64,000 bases of DNA from Nostoc sp. MS1 (GCF_019976755.1 NZ_AP023441.1:1919501-1983500), one strand, 5' to 3'; shown: positions 27,164 through 36,106, counted from the stretch's first letter. Notes: a model not told the origin generated them from the letters alone. A program made the numbers and translations.

Positions 27164-28333
27164 TTACGGTTTGAGGACAACTTTGACACAATTATCTTGT
27201 TTTTGTTGGAATATATGATAACCGTGGGATGCTTGTTCTAGGGGTAATTGATGGGTAACTACAAACGATGGATCGAGTTTACCTTCTAGGATGAGTTGCA
27301 GTAACAAATTCATGTATTTTTGACCGTGCATTTGTCCCATTCTGAAGGTTAGACCTTTATTAAAAGCTGCACCCAGTGGTATTTTGTCTATAAACCCACC
27401 ATAAACACCCATAATTGAAAGTGTGCCACCTTTACGACAAGCAATCATCATTTCCCGCAATACGTGAGGACGGTCGGTTTCTAGCCTTAGCTTTTGCTTA
27501 GTTTGGTCGTAGAAGTCTTCTATACCCACACCATGTGCTTCCAAACCCACAGCATCGATGCAAGCATCAGGGCCGCGTCCGCCAGTCATCTCTTTTAACG
27601 CTTCCCCAGCATTAACTTCTTCGTAATTAATGACTTCGGCTTTAGCATACTTTCTCGCCATCTCCAAACGTTCGGGAAAGCGGTCTATAGCGATAACTTT
27701 TTCAGCACCCATCATATAGGCGCTTATCATGGCGAACTGTCCCACAGCGCCGCAACCCCACACAGCAACAGTATCACCGGGTTGAATATCGCACATCTCT
27801 GCACCCATGTAACCTGTAGGGATAGCATCAGAGATGAATAGCAATTTTTCATCGGGGATATCTGCTGGAACTTTCACTACACCCACATCAGCAAAGGGGA
27901 CGCGGATATATTCAGCTTGTGCGCCAGCGTAACCACCTAATAGATGAGAATAACCATAAATGGCTGAGGTGATATTACCGTAGAGTTTTTCTTCTAAATA
28001 GGTGTTGGGGTTGGAGTTGTCACACAGCGACCACAAATCACGCTGGCAATAGTTACATCTACCACAACCAATTGTAGAAGGAACAACGACGCGATCGCCT
28101 ATTTTTAAATTCTCAACTCCGCGTCCAACTTCGACCACTTCCCCCATAAATTCGTGACCGATAATGTCACCTTTCTGCACTGTGGGAATATAGCCGCCGT
28201 AAATATGTAAGTCAGAACCACAAATAGCTGTGGAAGTAATTTTAATAATCGCATCACGCGGGTTAAGAATTGTCGGGTCTGGAACCGACTCCACCCGTAC
28301 CTCATTAGCACTTTGCCAGCAGACAGCTTTCAT
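27164..28333 (-). CDS. Zinc-dependent alcohol dehydrogenase (formaldehyde dehydrogenase-like), paralog B
   Basis: A 389-residue paralog of the enzyme at 25209-26387. It has the same features: CGSDLHIY and GHEFMGE for catalytic zinc, CGRCNYCQRDLWSLC for structural zinc, VWGCGAVGQFA for the nucleotide, and MTGGRGPDACIDAVG. The differences are mostly in the substrate-domain segment around residues 110-130, so the two copies may differ in substrate. The gene heads towards the small exported protein gene and follows the SRPBCC, PfpI and DUF2267 genes on the same strand. A run of short tandem repeats lies just upstream (28341-28468). Confidence 0.92.
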   Translation of the reverse strand: MKAVCWQSANEVRVESVPDPTILNPRDAIIKITSTAICGSDLHIYGGYIPTVQKGDIIGHEFMGEVVEVGRGVENLKIGDRVVVPSTIGCGRCNYCQRDLWSLCDNSNPNTYLEEKLYGNITSAIYGYSHLLGGYAGAQAEYIRVPFADVGVVKVPADIPDEKLLFISDAIPTGYMGAEMCDIQPGDTVAVWGCGAVGQFAMISAYMMGAEKVIAIDRFPERLEMARKYAKAEVINYEEVNAGEALKEMTGGRGPDACIDAVGLEAHGVGIEDFYDQTKQKLRLETDRPHVLREMMIACRKGGTLSIMGVYGGFIDKIPLGAAFNKGLTFRMGQMHGQKYMNLLLQLILEGKLDPSFVVTHQLPLEQASHGYHIFQQKQDNCVKVVLKP

Positions 28334-28340
28334 AATTATT

Positions 28341-28468
28341 TAGTCATTAGTCATTGGTCATTAGTCATTAGTCCATAGAGAGGGAAACGGGAAACAGGGA
28401 AAAGCTTTTTCTCCCATCTCCCCCTACTCCCCACTCCCTACTCCCTACTCCCTACTCCCTCATCTCCT
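28341..28468. repeat. Short tandem repeat tract
   Basis: Two runs: repeats of TCATTAGTCATTGG at about 28341-28373, and CCCTACTCCC/CCCACTCCC units at about 28425-28468. Related tracts are at 24822-24867, 29170-29285, 35951-36000, 61535-61610 and 63346-63640. They match the short tandemly repeated repetitive sequences known in filamentous cyanobacteria. Confidence 0.7.
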
Positions 28469-29152
28469 ACCAGTAGGCTGTCCTTCAGTTGTAGCGATTT
28501 CCCCTGCTTCCATCAGCATTTTGAAGCGGCGTAGTTCATCACCTATTTGCTGTTCTGGTTCTTCGCCAAAGAGTTTGGCTATAGCAGCAGTTAAGCCGCC
28601 GCCTGGGACATTGTATTCTAAGACTACCTTCACTTCCGTACCGCGATCGCCTGGAGCTTTTTGAAAGCGGATGAAGCCGGAGTTTTCCACATCTGCGCCT
28701 TCTACAGAAGCCCAAGAAATAAACTCATTTTCTCGGTCTTCCAAAATATCAGCATCCCACTCTACGTTATTACCTAAAGGTGCATTGGCTATCCAATGAG
28801 AGCGTTTTTGGTCATACACCTTCACAGATTTGAGATGCTTCATAAAGGTGGGCAAATTCTCAAAGTTGTGCCAATAACGGTATAGTTCATCGGCTGGCTT
28901 ATTAATTGTTACCGTCTTTTCAACTCTGATGGGTTTATTGATTCCTATTGCATCTTGCGCTTGTTGAATTGTGCTTTGTTTAGTTGCACCTTGGTAAATC
29001 AAACCGCCACCAGCTAAAGCCGTCAACACTCCCCGCAGCGAGGCTTGTCTTAAACCCAACAATACCATAGCCCCACCGCCAATCAGAGAAGCCCAACGTT
29101 CAGTCTCACTAGCTTGGCTATTCCCTTGTTTATCTCCAGATGTTAAAGTCAC
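28460..29152 (-). CDS. SRPBCC-family protein with N-terminal membrane-like segment
   Basis: A 230-residue protein in two parts. Residues about 20-62 are glycine- and alanine-rich and hydrophobic (LIGGGAMVLLGLRQ and LRGVLTALAGGGLIYQG), as in DUF2892-type membrane segments. From about residue 75 the sequence is a SRPBCC/START-like helix-grip domain (VEKTVTINKPADELYRYWHN, then LPTFMKHLKSVKV). Such domains bind hydrophobic ligands. The family is often found beside alcohol dehydrogenases and stress genes like those here. The specific ligand is unknown. Its stop codon lies inside the repeat tract that starts the 28.4 kb region. Confidence 0.85.
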   Translation of the reverse strand: MTLTSGDKQGNSQASETERWASLIGGGAMVLLGLRQASLRGVLTALAGGGLIYQGATKQSTIQQAQDAIGINKPIRVEKTVTINKPADELYRYWHNFENLPTFMKHLKSVKVYDQKRSHWIANAPLGNNVEWDADILEDRENEFISWASVEGADVENSGFIRFQKAPGDRGTEVKVVLEYNVPGGGLTAAIAKLFGEEPEQQIGDELRRFKMLMEAGEIATTEGQPTGRR

Positions 29153-29287
29153 TCTTTTTTCCTCCTAATAAATGTGGGGAGTAGTGAGTGGGGAGTGGTG
29201 AATAAAAGGACACTAAGCAATAATCACGGTTTACTACTTATTTCCACATCTTCCCCTACTGCCTACTCCCTACTCCCCACTCCCTTC

Positions 29288-30385
29288 CTATATCGATACA
29301 GCTGACCCTGTTGTTGGCTGAGGAGACTGGACTGTAGCACCTGTGCGTGTGCGGTAAAGTGCTGTTAATCGCTGCTCGTATTTCACCAAGTCTTTGTAAA
29401 TCTCTTTGAAAATAGCGGTTGCTATGGGGTCAGTGTACATAGCGCTGAGATTGCCAATATCACCAATACCTGTTTGTACATCTCCCAAAGCGCTGCGTAT
29501 TTGGAATATGTCATCGCTACCAGTCATAGCGGTTTTCACTTTGGCATATTGGTTAGCGATGTTTGCACCTAGAGATGGTTTTTCACCAAGTCTAGTTAAG
29601 TAGCTTTCTAGATACTCAATATGGCGTTGTTTATTAGTAATCATTTCTTGGAACAACGCTTTTGCTTCTGCATCTGACTCTTTTTCAAAATACTTCTGCA
29701 ACGCTTCTAGAGAGTAACGTTCCCCACTTAAAGCAGTATTGATGCCTCTAACAATATCGCCTTTAGTGGAACCGCCCCAAGCATCAGCCAGCTTCCACCA
29801 CTCGGCGCTAGTGTCTTTTTCATCTGGTAGAGCAACATCTTTACCGCCATAACCCAGACGACTCAAAATAGCCGTGGTGAAAATTGCTAAGTCTCCAGGT
29901 TCACGGGATGTAATCAAGTTTCCGTCAACAACTAGCGCCTCATCTAAATAATTTGCGCCAGCATTAATCATGTCTTTGCTGATAGCGATAAAGCCGGTGG
30001 CGCGTTTACCTTGCAGTAAGTCACCTTCGATTAACACTTGTGGCCCGTGACATACAGCCGCTACCAGTTTGCCTTGCTGCATCGCTTCTTGGACGAAGCG
30101 AACTGTATTGATATTACGCCGCATTTTATCAGGAGCCATGCCACCAGGGATAATTACGGCATCAAATTCAGATGCGATCGCCTCGGTCGTAGTACCATCA
30201 GCTTGAACTGAAAGTCTACCCCGCTTTCCCTTATATTTTTCGTTCATCCGCGAACCGAGGACAAGCACCTCAAACCCTGCTTGTTTTAAGCCGTTGCAAG
30301 GAACGGTAAACTCTGCATCTTCTACCGCTTGTTCAATGAGAATAGCTACTTTTTTCTTGCTTGAATGATTATGATTCATAGTCAT
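29288..30385 (-). CDS. DJ-1/PfpI-family protein with C-terminal helical domain
   Basis: A 365-residue fusion. Residues about 10-190 are the DJ-1/PfpI fold: KVAILIEQAVEDAEF, then AAVCHGPQVLIEG, where the cysteine is the elbow nucleophile of the family. Residues about 210-345 are mainly helical (KQRHIEYLESYLTRLGEKP and later YKDLVKYEQRLTALY), resembling ferritin-like or four-helix stress proteins. The family includes deglycases, chaperones and proteases, so the activity should not be assumed. It is separated from the SRPBCC gene by a tract of short tandem repeats and follows the DUF2267 gene by 71 bp. Confidence 0.88.
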   Translation of the reverse strand: MTMNHNHSSKKKVAILIEQAVEDAEFTVPCNGLKQAGFEVLVLGSRMNEKYKGKRGRLSVQADGTTTEAIASEFDAVIIPGGMAPDKMRRNINTVRFVQEAMQQGKLVAAVCHGPQVLIEGDLLQGKRATGFIAISKDMINAGANYLDEALVVDGNLITSREPGDLAIFTTAILSRLGYGGKDVALPDEKDTSAEWWKLADAWGGSTKGDIVRGINTALSGERYSLEALQKYFEKESDAEAKALFQEMITNKQRHIEYLESYLTRLGEKPSLGANIANQYAKVKTAMTGSDDIFQIRSALGDVQTGIGDIGNLSAMYTDPIATAIFKEIYKDLVKYEQRLTALYRTRTGATVQSPQPTTGSAVSI

Positions 30386-30456
30386 ATTTTCCCTGTGTAA
30401 TGAGCGCTGCTTCTAAAGATAAAAATTGATAATTAGGCTGAAAATTTGCTGTTAAG

Positions 30457-30834
30457 CTATGTGCCAAACATTTCTTCATAATCATGTGAGAAATGCTGAT
30501 GCAATTTAGCAAATGCTTCTGGGTTAATTGCACTTTGCAACACTGCAAAAACAGCACGCACATGAATTGCGGTGGTTGTCGGTTCTAGACTTTCCTTCTG
30601 ACTCACCCGCATAATAAAATCTTGTAAGCTAAAGCTTTGGTCTGGCTCACCTTCTCTACCTTGTAAACACTTGCTCAATTCCTGGGGTAATTCATGAGCT
30701 AATTCTTGAGCTTCTTCCCCAGAAATCCGCTCTTTAATAGTTTCTAAAGTGGCACAGGTAGCTTTTTGTGCCTCGTCACGGGAGTTTGATTGAGCGAGGC
30801 TTTGTACATGGGTAATAAATTCGTCGTATTGCAC
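30457..30834 (-). CDS. DUF2267 domain protein
   Basis: A 125-residue protein containing nearly the whole DUF2267 domain (YDEFITHVQSLAQ, AQELAHELPQEL, FIMRVSQKE, and the end HQHFSHDYEEMF). The family is small, helical and of unknown function, and in other bacteria is often found next to stress-type genes. It is the first gene of a minus-strand run with the PfpI and SRPBCC genes. The gap upstream contains a hairpin repeat. Confidence 0.88.
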   Translation of the reverse strand: MQYDEFITHVQSLAQSNSRDEAQKATCATLETIKERISGEEAQELAHELPQELSKCLQGREGEPDQSFSLQDFIMRVSQKESLEPTTTAIHVRAVFAVLQSAINPEAFAKLHQHFSHDYEEMFGT

Positions 30835-31297
30835 TTTCTACCTCCACTGATACCAATTCAAAATTCGTCTTGAAAAGTTTCCTACGGCGGGAAACCCGCC
30901 TAAAGAACTTTCCGCAAAATTCAAAAAAACAGATTTAGTATAGGTTTGGGCGTTGGCATATGTATAATCTTTTTTGTGAAATGGTATGAGAAAAACCAAG
31001 GTGAAAAAATAGATTTTTCAAATAAAAGTAAATAAGTATAAATACATCTTTAATCAATAGCAAAAGTAATTATGAGCTAAAAGACTTTAAATAAATTATT
31101 TTTGGGTTAAAAACTCTTAGCTCATAACTAACTGATTCAACTACAAGTGGCTTGACCTTGATTTCACATTTCTCAGATTAGGCTGGAATAGCTAGTTTTA
31201 CGTCGTTCTCAAGAGATAGATCCTTTTATTTCTAAAGTTGTACACCTTATGTAAGACAACTTAAGGAAAATAAAAGGCTATTGTGAAAATATAGAAA
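30835..31297. other. Divergent intergenic region with hairpin repeat
   Basis: A 463-bp gap between the DUF2267 gene and the DUF6335 gene. At 30874-30911 there is a two-level hairpin: AAAGTT and AACTTT form the outer arms, and GGCGGG (30886-30891) and CCCGCC (30895-30900) form the inner arms with an AAA loop. The TTCCTACGGCGGGAAACCCGCC block looks like a dispersed repeat. The rest is AT-rich and should hold the promoters. Confidence 0.6.
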
Positions 31298-31690
31298 ATG
31301 AGAAATATTATGACAAAAGAAACTGATAATCAAGAAATTAACTTAGATGATTTGCCACAGGAAGTTACTGAATCCTATGGTACTGGTGTCAAAGACTTAC
31401 CCGGATACAATCTCGGTACAGGTCATGAGTATACAGAAAGTAGCCCTGAATTTGACATTGGTAATAGTCATGAGGATAATTACTGGGCAGATACAGTAGG
31501 TGATGAGGCTGTAGGCGGTACGGTTGCAATGCCTGAGCAAGATGTCACCGAGGAGATAGAAGCGGCTGTAGGCTTGGAAATGAATGATAAATCCTTCCTC
31601 CGCACCAATGATATTTTAGAACAGCGTGATGATAAGCGCTGGGAATTAGACCCCAAGTCTTCTGAAGATTACGAAGAACATAGGCCATAA
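31298..31690 (+). CDS. DUF6335-like small acidic protein
   Basis: A 130-residue acidic protein that resembles DUF6335 family members: it begins LDDLPQEVTESYGTGVKDLP and has a middle part VGGTVAMPEQDVTEEIEAAV and an end with EQRDDKRWELDPKSSEDY. No catalytic motif is visible, and most of it is probably disordered. An alternative ATG lies four codons in (31310). A good terminator follows at 31696. The location between stress-type genes suggests, but does not show, a shared response. Confidence 0.8.
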   Translation: MRNIMTKETDNQEINLDDLPQEVTESYGTGVKDLPGYNLGTGHEYTESSPEFDIGNSHEDNYWADTVGDEAVGGTVAMPEQDVTEEIEAAVGLEMNDKSFLRTNDILEQRDDKRWELDPKSSEDYEEHRP

Positions 31691-31695
31691 CAAAT

Positions 31696-31733
31696 AAAGC
31701 CGTTACATATTTGCTGGATGATTTACGGCTTTT
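31696..31733 (+). terminator. Rho-independent terminator of the DUF6335 gene
   Basis: An 8-bp stem AAAGCCGT (31696-31703) and ACGGCTTT (31725-31732) with a 21-base loop and a short T tail, directly after the stop codon. Confidence 0.6.
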
Positions 31734-31825
31734 GTGGGATGGGCATCTTGCCCGTCCCTTGTATTTTGGGGCGCTCATGATGCCTCTTGATTCAGTAACG
31801 CCAAAAGTTCAGCCTGGTAAACAGA

Positions 31826-31855
31826 TAGGGACGCACAGCTAACTGTACGTCCCTA
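31826..31855. terminator. Bidirectional hairpin between convergent genes
   Basis: TAGGGACG (31826-31833) pairs with CGTCCCTA (31848-31855); inside, ACAG pairs with CTGT around a 4-base loop, giving a nearly continuous stem. It lies between the DUF6335 gene and the convergent outer-membrane protein gene. No long T tract, so its action as a terminator is a guess. Confidence 0.5.
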
Positions 31856-31881
31856 TTAAACTAACATCTTTTATTTAATTG

Positions 31882-32412
31882 TTAGAAGCGGTAGCCTACA
31901 CCAGTTTGTAAGCTCACAGCATCAGCATCACTATCTTTGTAGGCATCAATACCCCACTTAGCATCACCGTAAATCACGATGTTTTTTGCCACTTCAGATT
32001 CAGCACCAAGAGTAACTACAGGTGCATTCTTGTTACCTAACTGGCTGGCTTTCCCTTCATCAGTTTGGAAAGAGTAACCACCACCTATATACACATTAGT
32101 ATTTTTGGCAATAGGTGCATCATAGGTCAAAATAGGCATGATTGCTGTTGAATCTCCACCAAACAAGGCCGCACCACGAATAGAGACTGGTGTATTGGTG
32201 ATAGCGTAGCGTCCTTGCACATTTCCACCAAATGTTGCGGCATCGTTTTGTCTGCCGCCATTAGTGACTCCAGCGCCAATACCTGCACCAATATAACTAC
32301 CTGCCAAACCGTTTGTCTGATTATTTTCTGTAGTTTGAGCAGAAGCAATGCCAGCGCTTAAAACTACGGCTGCAACAGCAAATGTAGAGGCGGCAATTTT
32401 TGCGAGTTTCAT
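31882..32412 (-). CDS. Small outer-membrane beta-barrel-like protein
   Basis: A 176-residue protein with a Sec signal peptide (KIAASTFAVAAVVLSAGIAS, cleavage near residue 25 after AQ) and a mature part of alternating hydrophobic and polar residues typical of a small beta-barrel. Glycine- and tyrosine-rich strand-like segments include GSYIGAGIGAGV, NVYIGGGYSF and IVIYGDAKWG, and the chain ends GVGYRF, the terminal-aromatic signal for outer-membrane insertion. An eight-stranded porin-like or OmpW/OprF-type barrel is likely. Function unknown. Confidence 0.8.
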   Translation of the reverse strand: MKLAKIAASTFAVAAVVLSAGIASAQTTENNQTNGLAGSYIGAGIGAGVTNGGRQNDAATFGGNVQGRYAITNTPVSIRGAALFGGDSTAIMPILTYDAPIAKNTNVYIGGGYSFQTDEGKASQLGNKNAPVVTLGAESEVAKNIVIYGDAKWGIDAYKDSDADAVSLQTGVGYRF

Positions 32413-32590
32413 ATTCTTCTTCTCCCCACCGGGGTTTTGTTTTCTCTTTGTTTTCTATTACTAGAATCTCTTTTTTTACTCGATTAGAACTCATACATTT
32501 AGATCACCTGATTGGGTGATTTTTAACTCACCCTATTGGTAATGCAAGCTCAACTAAATAAATCTTTTGTTGTGAAACTTATATTGATAA

Positions 32591-32626
32591 TAAAAAACCT
32601 CCAGCTATAGACAAGAAAACTGGAGG
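32591..32626 (-). terminator. Rho-independent terminator of the Rieske oxygenase gene
   Basis: Read on the minus strand, the perfect 7-bp stem CCTCCAG (32620-32626 complement) and CTGGAGG (32598-32604 complement) is followed at once by TTTTTTA. It lies about 30 bp after the stop of the gene at 32657-34066. Confidence 0.85.
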
Positions 32627-32656
32627 AAGAATTGACAAAATGTTTAAATTTACAAG

Positions 32657-34066
32657 CTACTTTGAGCCAACTTTTTCAGGTAGGTTACGCGGTGGTATGA
32701 TTCGTCCTTCGTAAAATTGTTTCTGAAGATTATTTAATGCCAACCATGCAGCACCAAAAGCAAGTGGTGTAACTGTCTCCAGGAAAAGAACAGGAATTGA
32801 TTGAATATCCAAAAATAAACTGAGTAGAGGGTAACTTGCCAAGGAAACACCAGCTATTACTCCACTCCAGAACTTCAACTTTTGGATGTTCTTTAAAGCC
32901 TTTCTACAACTAGCACATTTTGTTGTGTGAGAGTAATATCTTTCTAGGAGTTGTTCTTTGGGTATGGCTGGAGAAAAGGCTTCTCCAGGAAATGGTTCAG
33001 CGTTGTAATTGTTTCGCAACTGATGCAATTCAAAAACAAAACTATCGGCTTTTGTTGGTAAGTAAAATGCTTTAGCGAAATTAGGACTACCACCTTTAGC
33101 TTGAAGATATCGTTCTTGATAATGGAGGAAAATTTGATCGTCTTCTAAAACACCATTTTGACCCAAGTGATTGTACCAACGTGGTCTAAGCTTGATGAAA
33201 ATACTCGGCAGTTTAGAAGCAAATTTGAAGGGAAAACGAGCAAACAAACGACACTCGCCTTTACGAATGGGCGTGGCGTAAACAACTGTGAGAATACGCG
33301 CTTTTTCACTGTTGATATCATGCCACATTAAAGACGGGGCAACGAAGGTTGTAGATATTTCTGATTGTCCGGGTTTGATACCTTGATGCCAAACGCCTTT
33401 AAACCCATGTTTATCTGATTTAACTACCTCTAATTCCAAAGGTGCAGCGTTTTTTCTATTCCCAACTGTCTGATGATGAGTGTAGGCCACATGGCTGGGG
33501 TCTAGTATGTTTTCTAGAAGTGTCAGTGCATCATAAGGCACATCTCTAAAGGTATTCATGACTACCCAATCATCAGATCCATCTTGCAATGGTTCCACTA
33601 CAGGAATTTTAGTTTTGACAGCGTTGTCTGAGTTGCCAATATAGACAAATAACATCCCCTGACATTCGGTTGTAGGATAAGATGCTACACAAGCGCGTTT
33701 GGAAGTTTGGGCTTGTCCGCCTTGGGGTTGTTGGGGTATATGCTGACAGCTACCGTCACCTGAAAAAGTCCAGCCGTGATAAGGACATTCTAATAGTCCA
33801 TCTTCGTTAATTCTGCCTTCAGACAGTGGCGCTAAACGATGGGGACATTCATCTATAAAGGCTTGCCATGATTGAGATTTTTGCTCCCACCAAATGACAA
33901 TATCTTTACCCAAAAGTGTAAAAGGCGTTGGTTTGGATTTATCTAAATCTTCTAAATAGTGAACTGGATACCAAGCTTCCTGCCAGTCGAAAGTGTAGGG
34001 GTCACTGCCACCTGGTAATATTTCTTCTGTAGTCTCTTTTTCTAGAGTCTGGTTGATGTCAAGCAT
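32657..34066 (-). CDS. Rieske 2Fe-2S oxygenase, pheophorbide a oxygenase-like
   Basis: A 469-residue Rieske non-heme iron oxygenase. The Rieske cluster ligands are in CPHR (near residue 74) and CPYHGW (near 94). The mononuclear iron site is in NILDPSHVAYTHH (D-x-x-H-x4-H, near 187). A CASCRK pair near residue 387 and a C-terminal hydrophobic region with two probable membrane segments are typical of the PaO/Tic55/CAO-like plant and cyanobacterial branch. The plant homologue opens the pheophorbide a macrocycle in chlorophyll breakdown, but the cyanobacterial substrate is not defined by sequence. Single gene with its own terminator. Confidence 0.9.
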   Translation of the reverse strand: MLDINQTLEKETTEEILPGGSDPYTFDWQEAWYPVHYLEDLDKSKPTPFTLLGKDIVIWWEQKSQSWQAFIDECPHRLAPLSEGRINEDGLLECPYHGWTFSGDGSCQHIPQQPQGGQAQTSKRACVASYPTTECQGMLFVYIGNSDNAVKTKIPVVEPLQDGSDDWVVMNTFRDVPYDALTLLENILDPSHVAYTHHQTVGNRKNAAPLELEVVKSDKHGFKGVWHQGIKPGQSEISTTFVAPSLMWHDINSEKARILTVVYATPIRKGECRLFARFPFKFASKLPSIFIKLRPRWYNHLGQNGVLEDDQIFLHYQERYLQAKGGSPNFAKAFYLPTKADSFVFELHQLRNNYNAEPFPGEAFSPAIPKEQLLERYYSHTTKCASCRKALKNIQKLKFWSGVIAGVSLASYPLLSLFLDIQSIPVLFLETVTPLAFGAAWLALNNLQKQFYEGRIIPPRNLPEKVGSK

Positions 34067-34203
34067 AGTTTACAAATATTCATTAATATCTCTAGAATAA
34101 TACTTTAAACTGCAAATGCCCTATCGCTTCATGTTCTGTATTCCTGAAAAATCATCGAAATAGCGAGTATACTGTACCCGAACTCAGGGAATTGAGGACA
34201 TCT

Positions 34204-34992
34204 ATGTTTATTGATGCGAATTTTGCAGATATTCAAAACCATTGGGCAAAAACTTCTATTATTGCAACTGTTAGACGAAACATATTCAGAGGTTATCCTG
34301 ATGGGACTTTTCGCCCTTCTGCGTCTGTAACTCGTGCTGAATTGGCCGCAATTATTTACACAGCTTTTGGACAGCAACCGTTGGTGCGTCCTGGGATTAC
34401 TTTTAAAGATGTTCCGGCTAATCACTGGGCTGCTAAGGCAATAGCAGCAGTATATCAGGCAAAGTTTTTGTCTGGGTATCCTGATGGTTCGTTTAAACCC
34501 AGTGAACTCATCTCGCGTGTGCAAACTTTAACCGCTTTAGCCTCTGGCTTGAATTATCAGGCAACACTAGAGCCTAGCAGTACCCTGAGAAAACACTATG
34601 ATGATTGGCAACAGATACCTAATTATGCTGTAAATGCGATCGCAGCCGCTACGGAAAAGGTAGTGATTGTTAATTATCCAGATATCAGACGCTTACAGCC
34701 CAATCAAAATGTTACCAGGGGTGAAGTAGCGGCATTTATTTGTCGCATTCTGAATATTCCTACTGTGCCTATTCAATATCTTCCCGGTAGGGAATTATTT
34801 GTAATTGCACCACAATTTGATACGGCTGATTCCTTTTCGGCAGGCTTGGCAAGAGTGCAGAAAGATAATCAATGGGGTTATATCGACAAAACCGGAAAAT
34901 TTGTGATATCACCACAGTTAAATGAAGCACATCCCTTTTCTGAAGGATGGGCTTTAGTCAAAGAAAATATACAGCGCTCACTCTCAGTTTAA
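34204..34992 (+). CDS. S-layer homology (SLH) and WG-repeat protein
   Basis: A 262-residue protein read from the ATG at 34204 (GAGG sits nine bases upstream; a TTG at 34192 is the longer option). It contains three SLH units: FADIQNHWAKTSIIATVRR with GYPDGTFRPSASVTRAE, then KDVPANHWAAKAIAAVYQ with GYPDGSFKPSELISR, then a weaker third near residues 140-190. Two WG (beta-propeller-like) repeats follow: LFVIAPQFDTADSFSAGLAR and KFVISPQLNEAHPFSEGWAL. There is no signal peptide, which is unusual for SLH proteins. The frame stops after the second WG repeat, where WG proteins usually continue, so the C-terminus may be cut off. The next gene starts 3 bp later. Confidence 0.8.
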   Translation: MFIDANFADIQNHWAKTSIIATVRRNIFRGYPDGTFRPSASVTRAELAAIIYTAFGQQPLVRPGITFKDVPANHWAAKAIAAVYQAKFLSGYPDGSFKPSELISRVQTLTALASGLNYQATLEPSSTLRKHYDDWQQIPNYAVNAIAAATEKVVIVNYPDIRRLQPNQNVTRGEVAAFICRILNIPTVPIQYLPGRELFVIAPQFDTADSFSAGLARVQKDNQWGYIDKTGKFVISPQLNEAHPFSEGWALVKENIQRSLSV

Positions 34993-34995
34993 TTT

Positions 34996-35337
34996 ATGGA
35001 AATTCGGGGTATTTGGCTAACTACAACTGCTAGCCAAGTTTTTGACTCTAGACGAAATATTGCTGAGGCGATGGACTTTCTCGCTACCACTGGGTTTAAT
35101 GTCGTGTTTCCCGTTGTTTGGAATAACGGTTTAACTATTTATCCCAGTCGGGTGATGCAGAATAATTTCGGAGTTGCTATTAACCCGCGATTTCAAGGTA
35201 GAGATCCTTTAGCTGAATTAATTATTGAAGCCAAACGAGTCAATATAGCTGTTATCCCTTGGTTTGAATATGGCTTTGCTAGTTCTTATCAAAAAAATGG
35301 TGGTTTCCAACCAGGATATTACTCAACCTTGAATTAA
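34996..35337 (+). pseudogene. Truncated family-10-like glycosyl hydrolase (DUF187 type)
   Basis: Only 113 residues: MEIRGIWLTTTASQVFDSRR, FNVVFPVVWNNGLTIYPS and VNIAVIPWFEYGF are the first part of the GHL10/DUF187 barrel that is usually 350 or more residues long. The frame ends at YYSTLN with no catalytic half. The next gene (35334, minus strand) overlaps the end by 4 bp, so the missing part is not downstream. It starts 3 bp after the stop of the SLH/WG gene, with which it was probably an operon or a larger fused gene before a deletion. Loss of function is likely. Confidence 0.75.
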
Positions 35338-35837
35338 ATTTGTAAGGCTTTAAACCACTTATTCACAAAGGAATTGATAGTTTGTTTAATTTGATGCTTG
35401 CGATTCCATTTTTGGAAAGCCATTTCATAATCTTCGCCTTTGGTTTGAAATGTGTTCCAAACATCAAGACCTAGTAACAAACTGCAAAATAGAACTAGGT
35501 ATAACGACCAAGTGATAGTACCGCCACCAATGAAATCTACTAATAAGAGAAAAGCATTAACAATGGCATAATTACCAGCACGCTTTTTAAATTTTGTCAG
35601 GCGGTAAGTATTAAAGGCTTGCCTTTGCCGTAATTCGTGGTGTTGCGATCGCCAATCTATTTCCGCTAACTGCAAATTGTCAGGTGATATTTCTAACTCA
35701 GTAGCAATTTCTAACAGTTGCTCATAACTAAACTCTTTATCTTGGTCGTCAGCTTGCCGGGCGATCGCCAATTGTAAAATTCGCTGTACGTCTTCTTGGC
35801 TATAAGAACGGAGACTGTTAGGTTCAAATGCCGTCAT
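35334..35837 (-). CDS. 2TM domain protein
   Basis: A 167-residue protein. Residues 1-75 are hydrophilic (YSQEDVQRILQLAIARQADD and a YEQLLEIATELEISPDNLQ helix), and from about 85 the 2TM domain begins with two hydrophobic segments (IVNAFLLLVDFIGGG and LYLVLFCSLLLGLDVWNTF) and ends KWNRKHQIKQTI. The 2TM family is found in cyanobacteria, often at the C-terminus of regulators, and the helical N-terminus here resembles a DUF1707-like or SHOCT-like part. Its role is unknown. It overlaps the end of the convergent truncated glycosidase gene by 4 bp. Confidence 0.8.
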   Translation of the reverse strand: MTAFEPNSLRSYSQEDVQRILQLAIARQADDQDKEFSYEQLLEIATELEISPDNLQLAEIDWRSQHHELRQRQAFNTYRLTKFKKRAGNYAIVNAFLLLVDFIGGGTITWSLYLVLFCSLLLGLDVWNTFQTKGEDYEMAFQKWNRKHQIKQTINSFVNKWFKALQI

Positions 35838-35950
35838 AACTGCTATCTCTTATTATTAATGTTTGTTAGCAATCTATCGCCCGTCAACTGTGAAACAGTT
35901 TGGCTGAATTATAACTACTGCACAACTCTACAATAGCAAATTTATTTATT

Positions 35951-36000
35951 GGTCATTATTTATTGGTCATTAGTCATTAGTCATTGGTCAACAGTCCATA
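35951..36000. repeat. Short tandem repeat tract (TTATTGGTCATTAGTCA-type)
   Basis: Repeats of the unit TTGGTCAT/TTAGTCAT, the same family as the tract near 28350. The gap to 36312 is otherwise filled by the third dispersed repeat. Confidence 0.65.
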
Positions 36001-36106
36001 GTTCTGCTCCCTTGTCTACTTTATTCGGGTTAGCCAATGGTAACAGCAATGAGCTTAATCATTTCTGATGAGATTGTATTTGTATCAGTATTGAACATTT
36101 CTGGGG

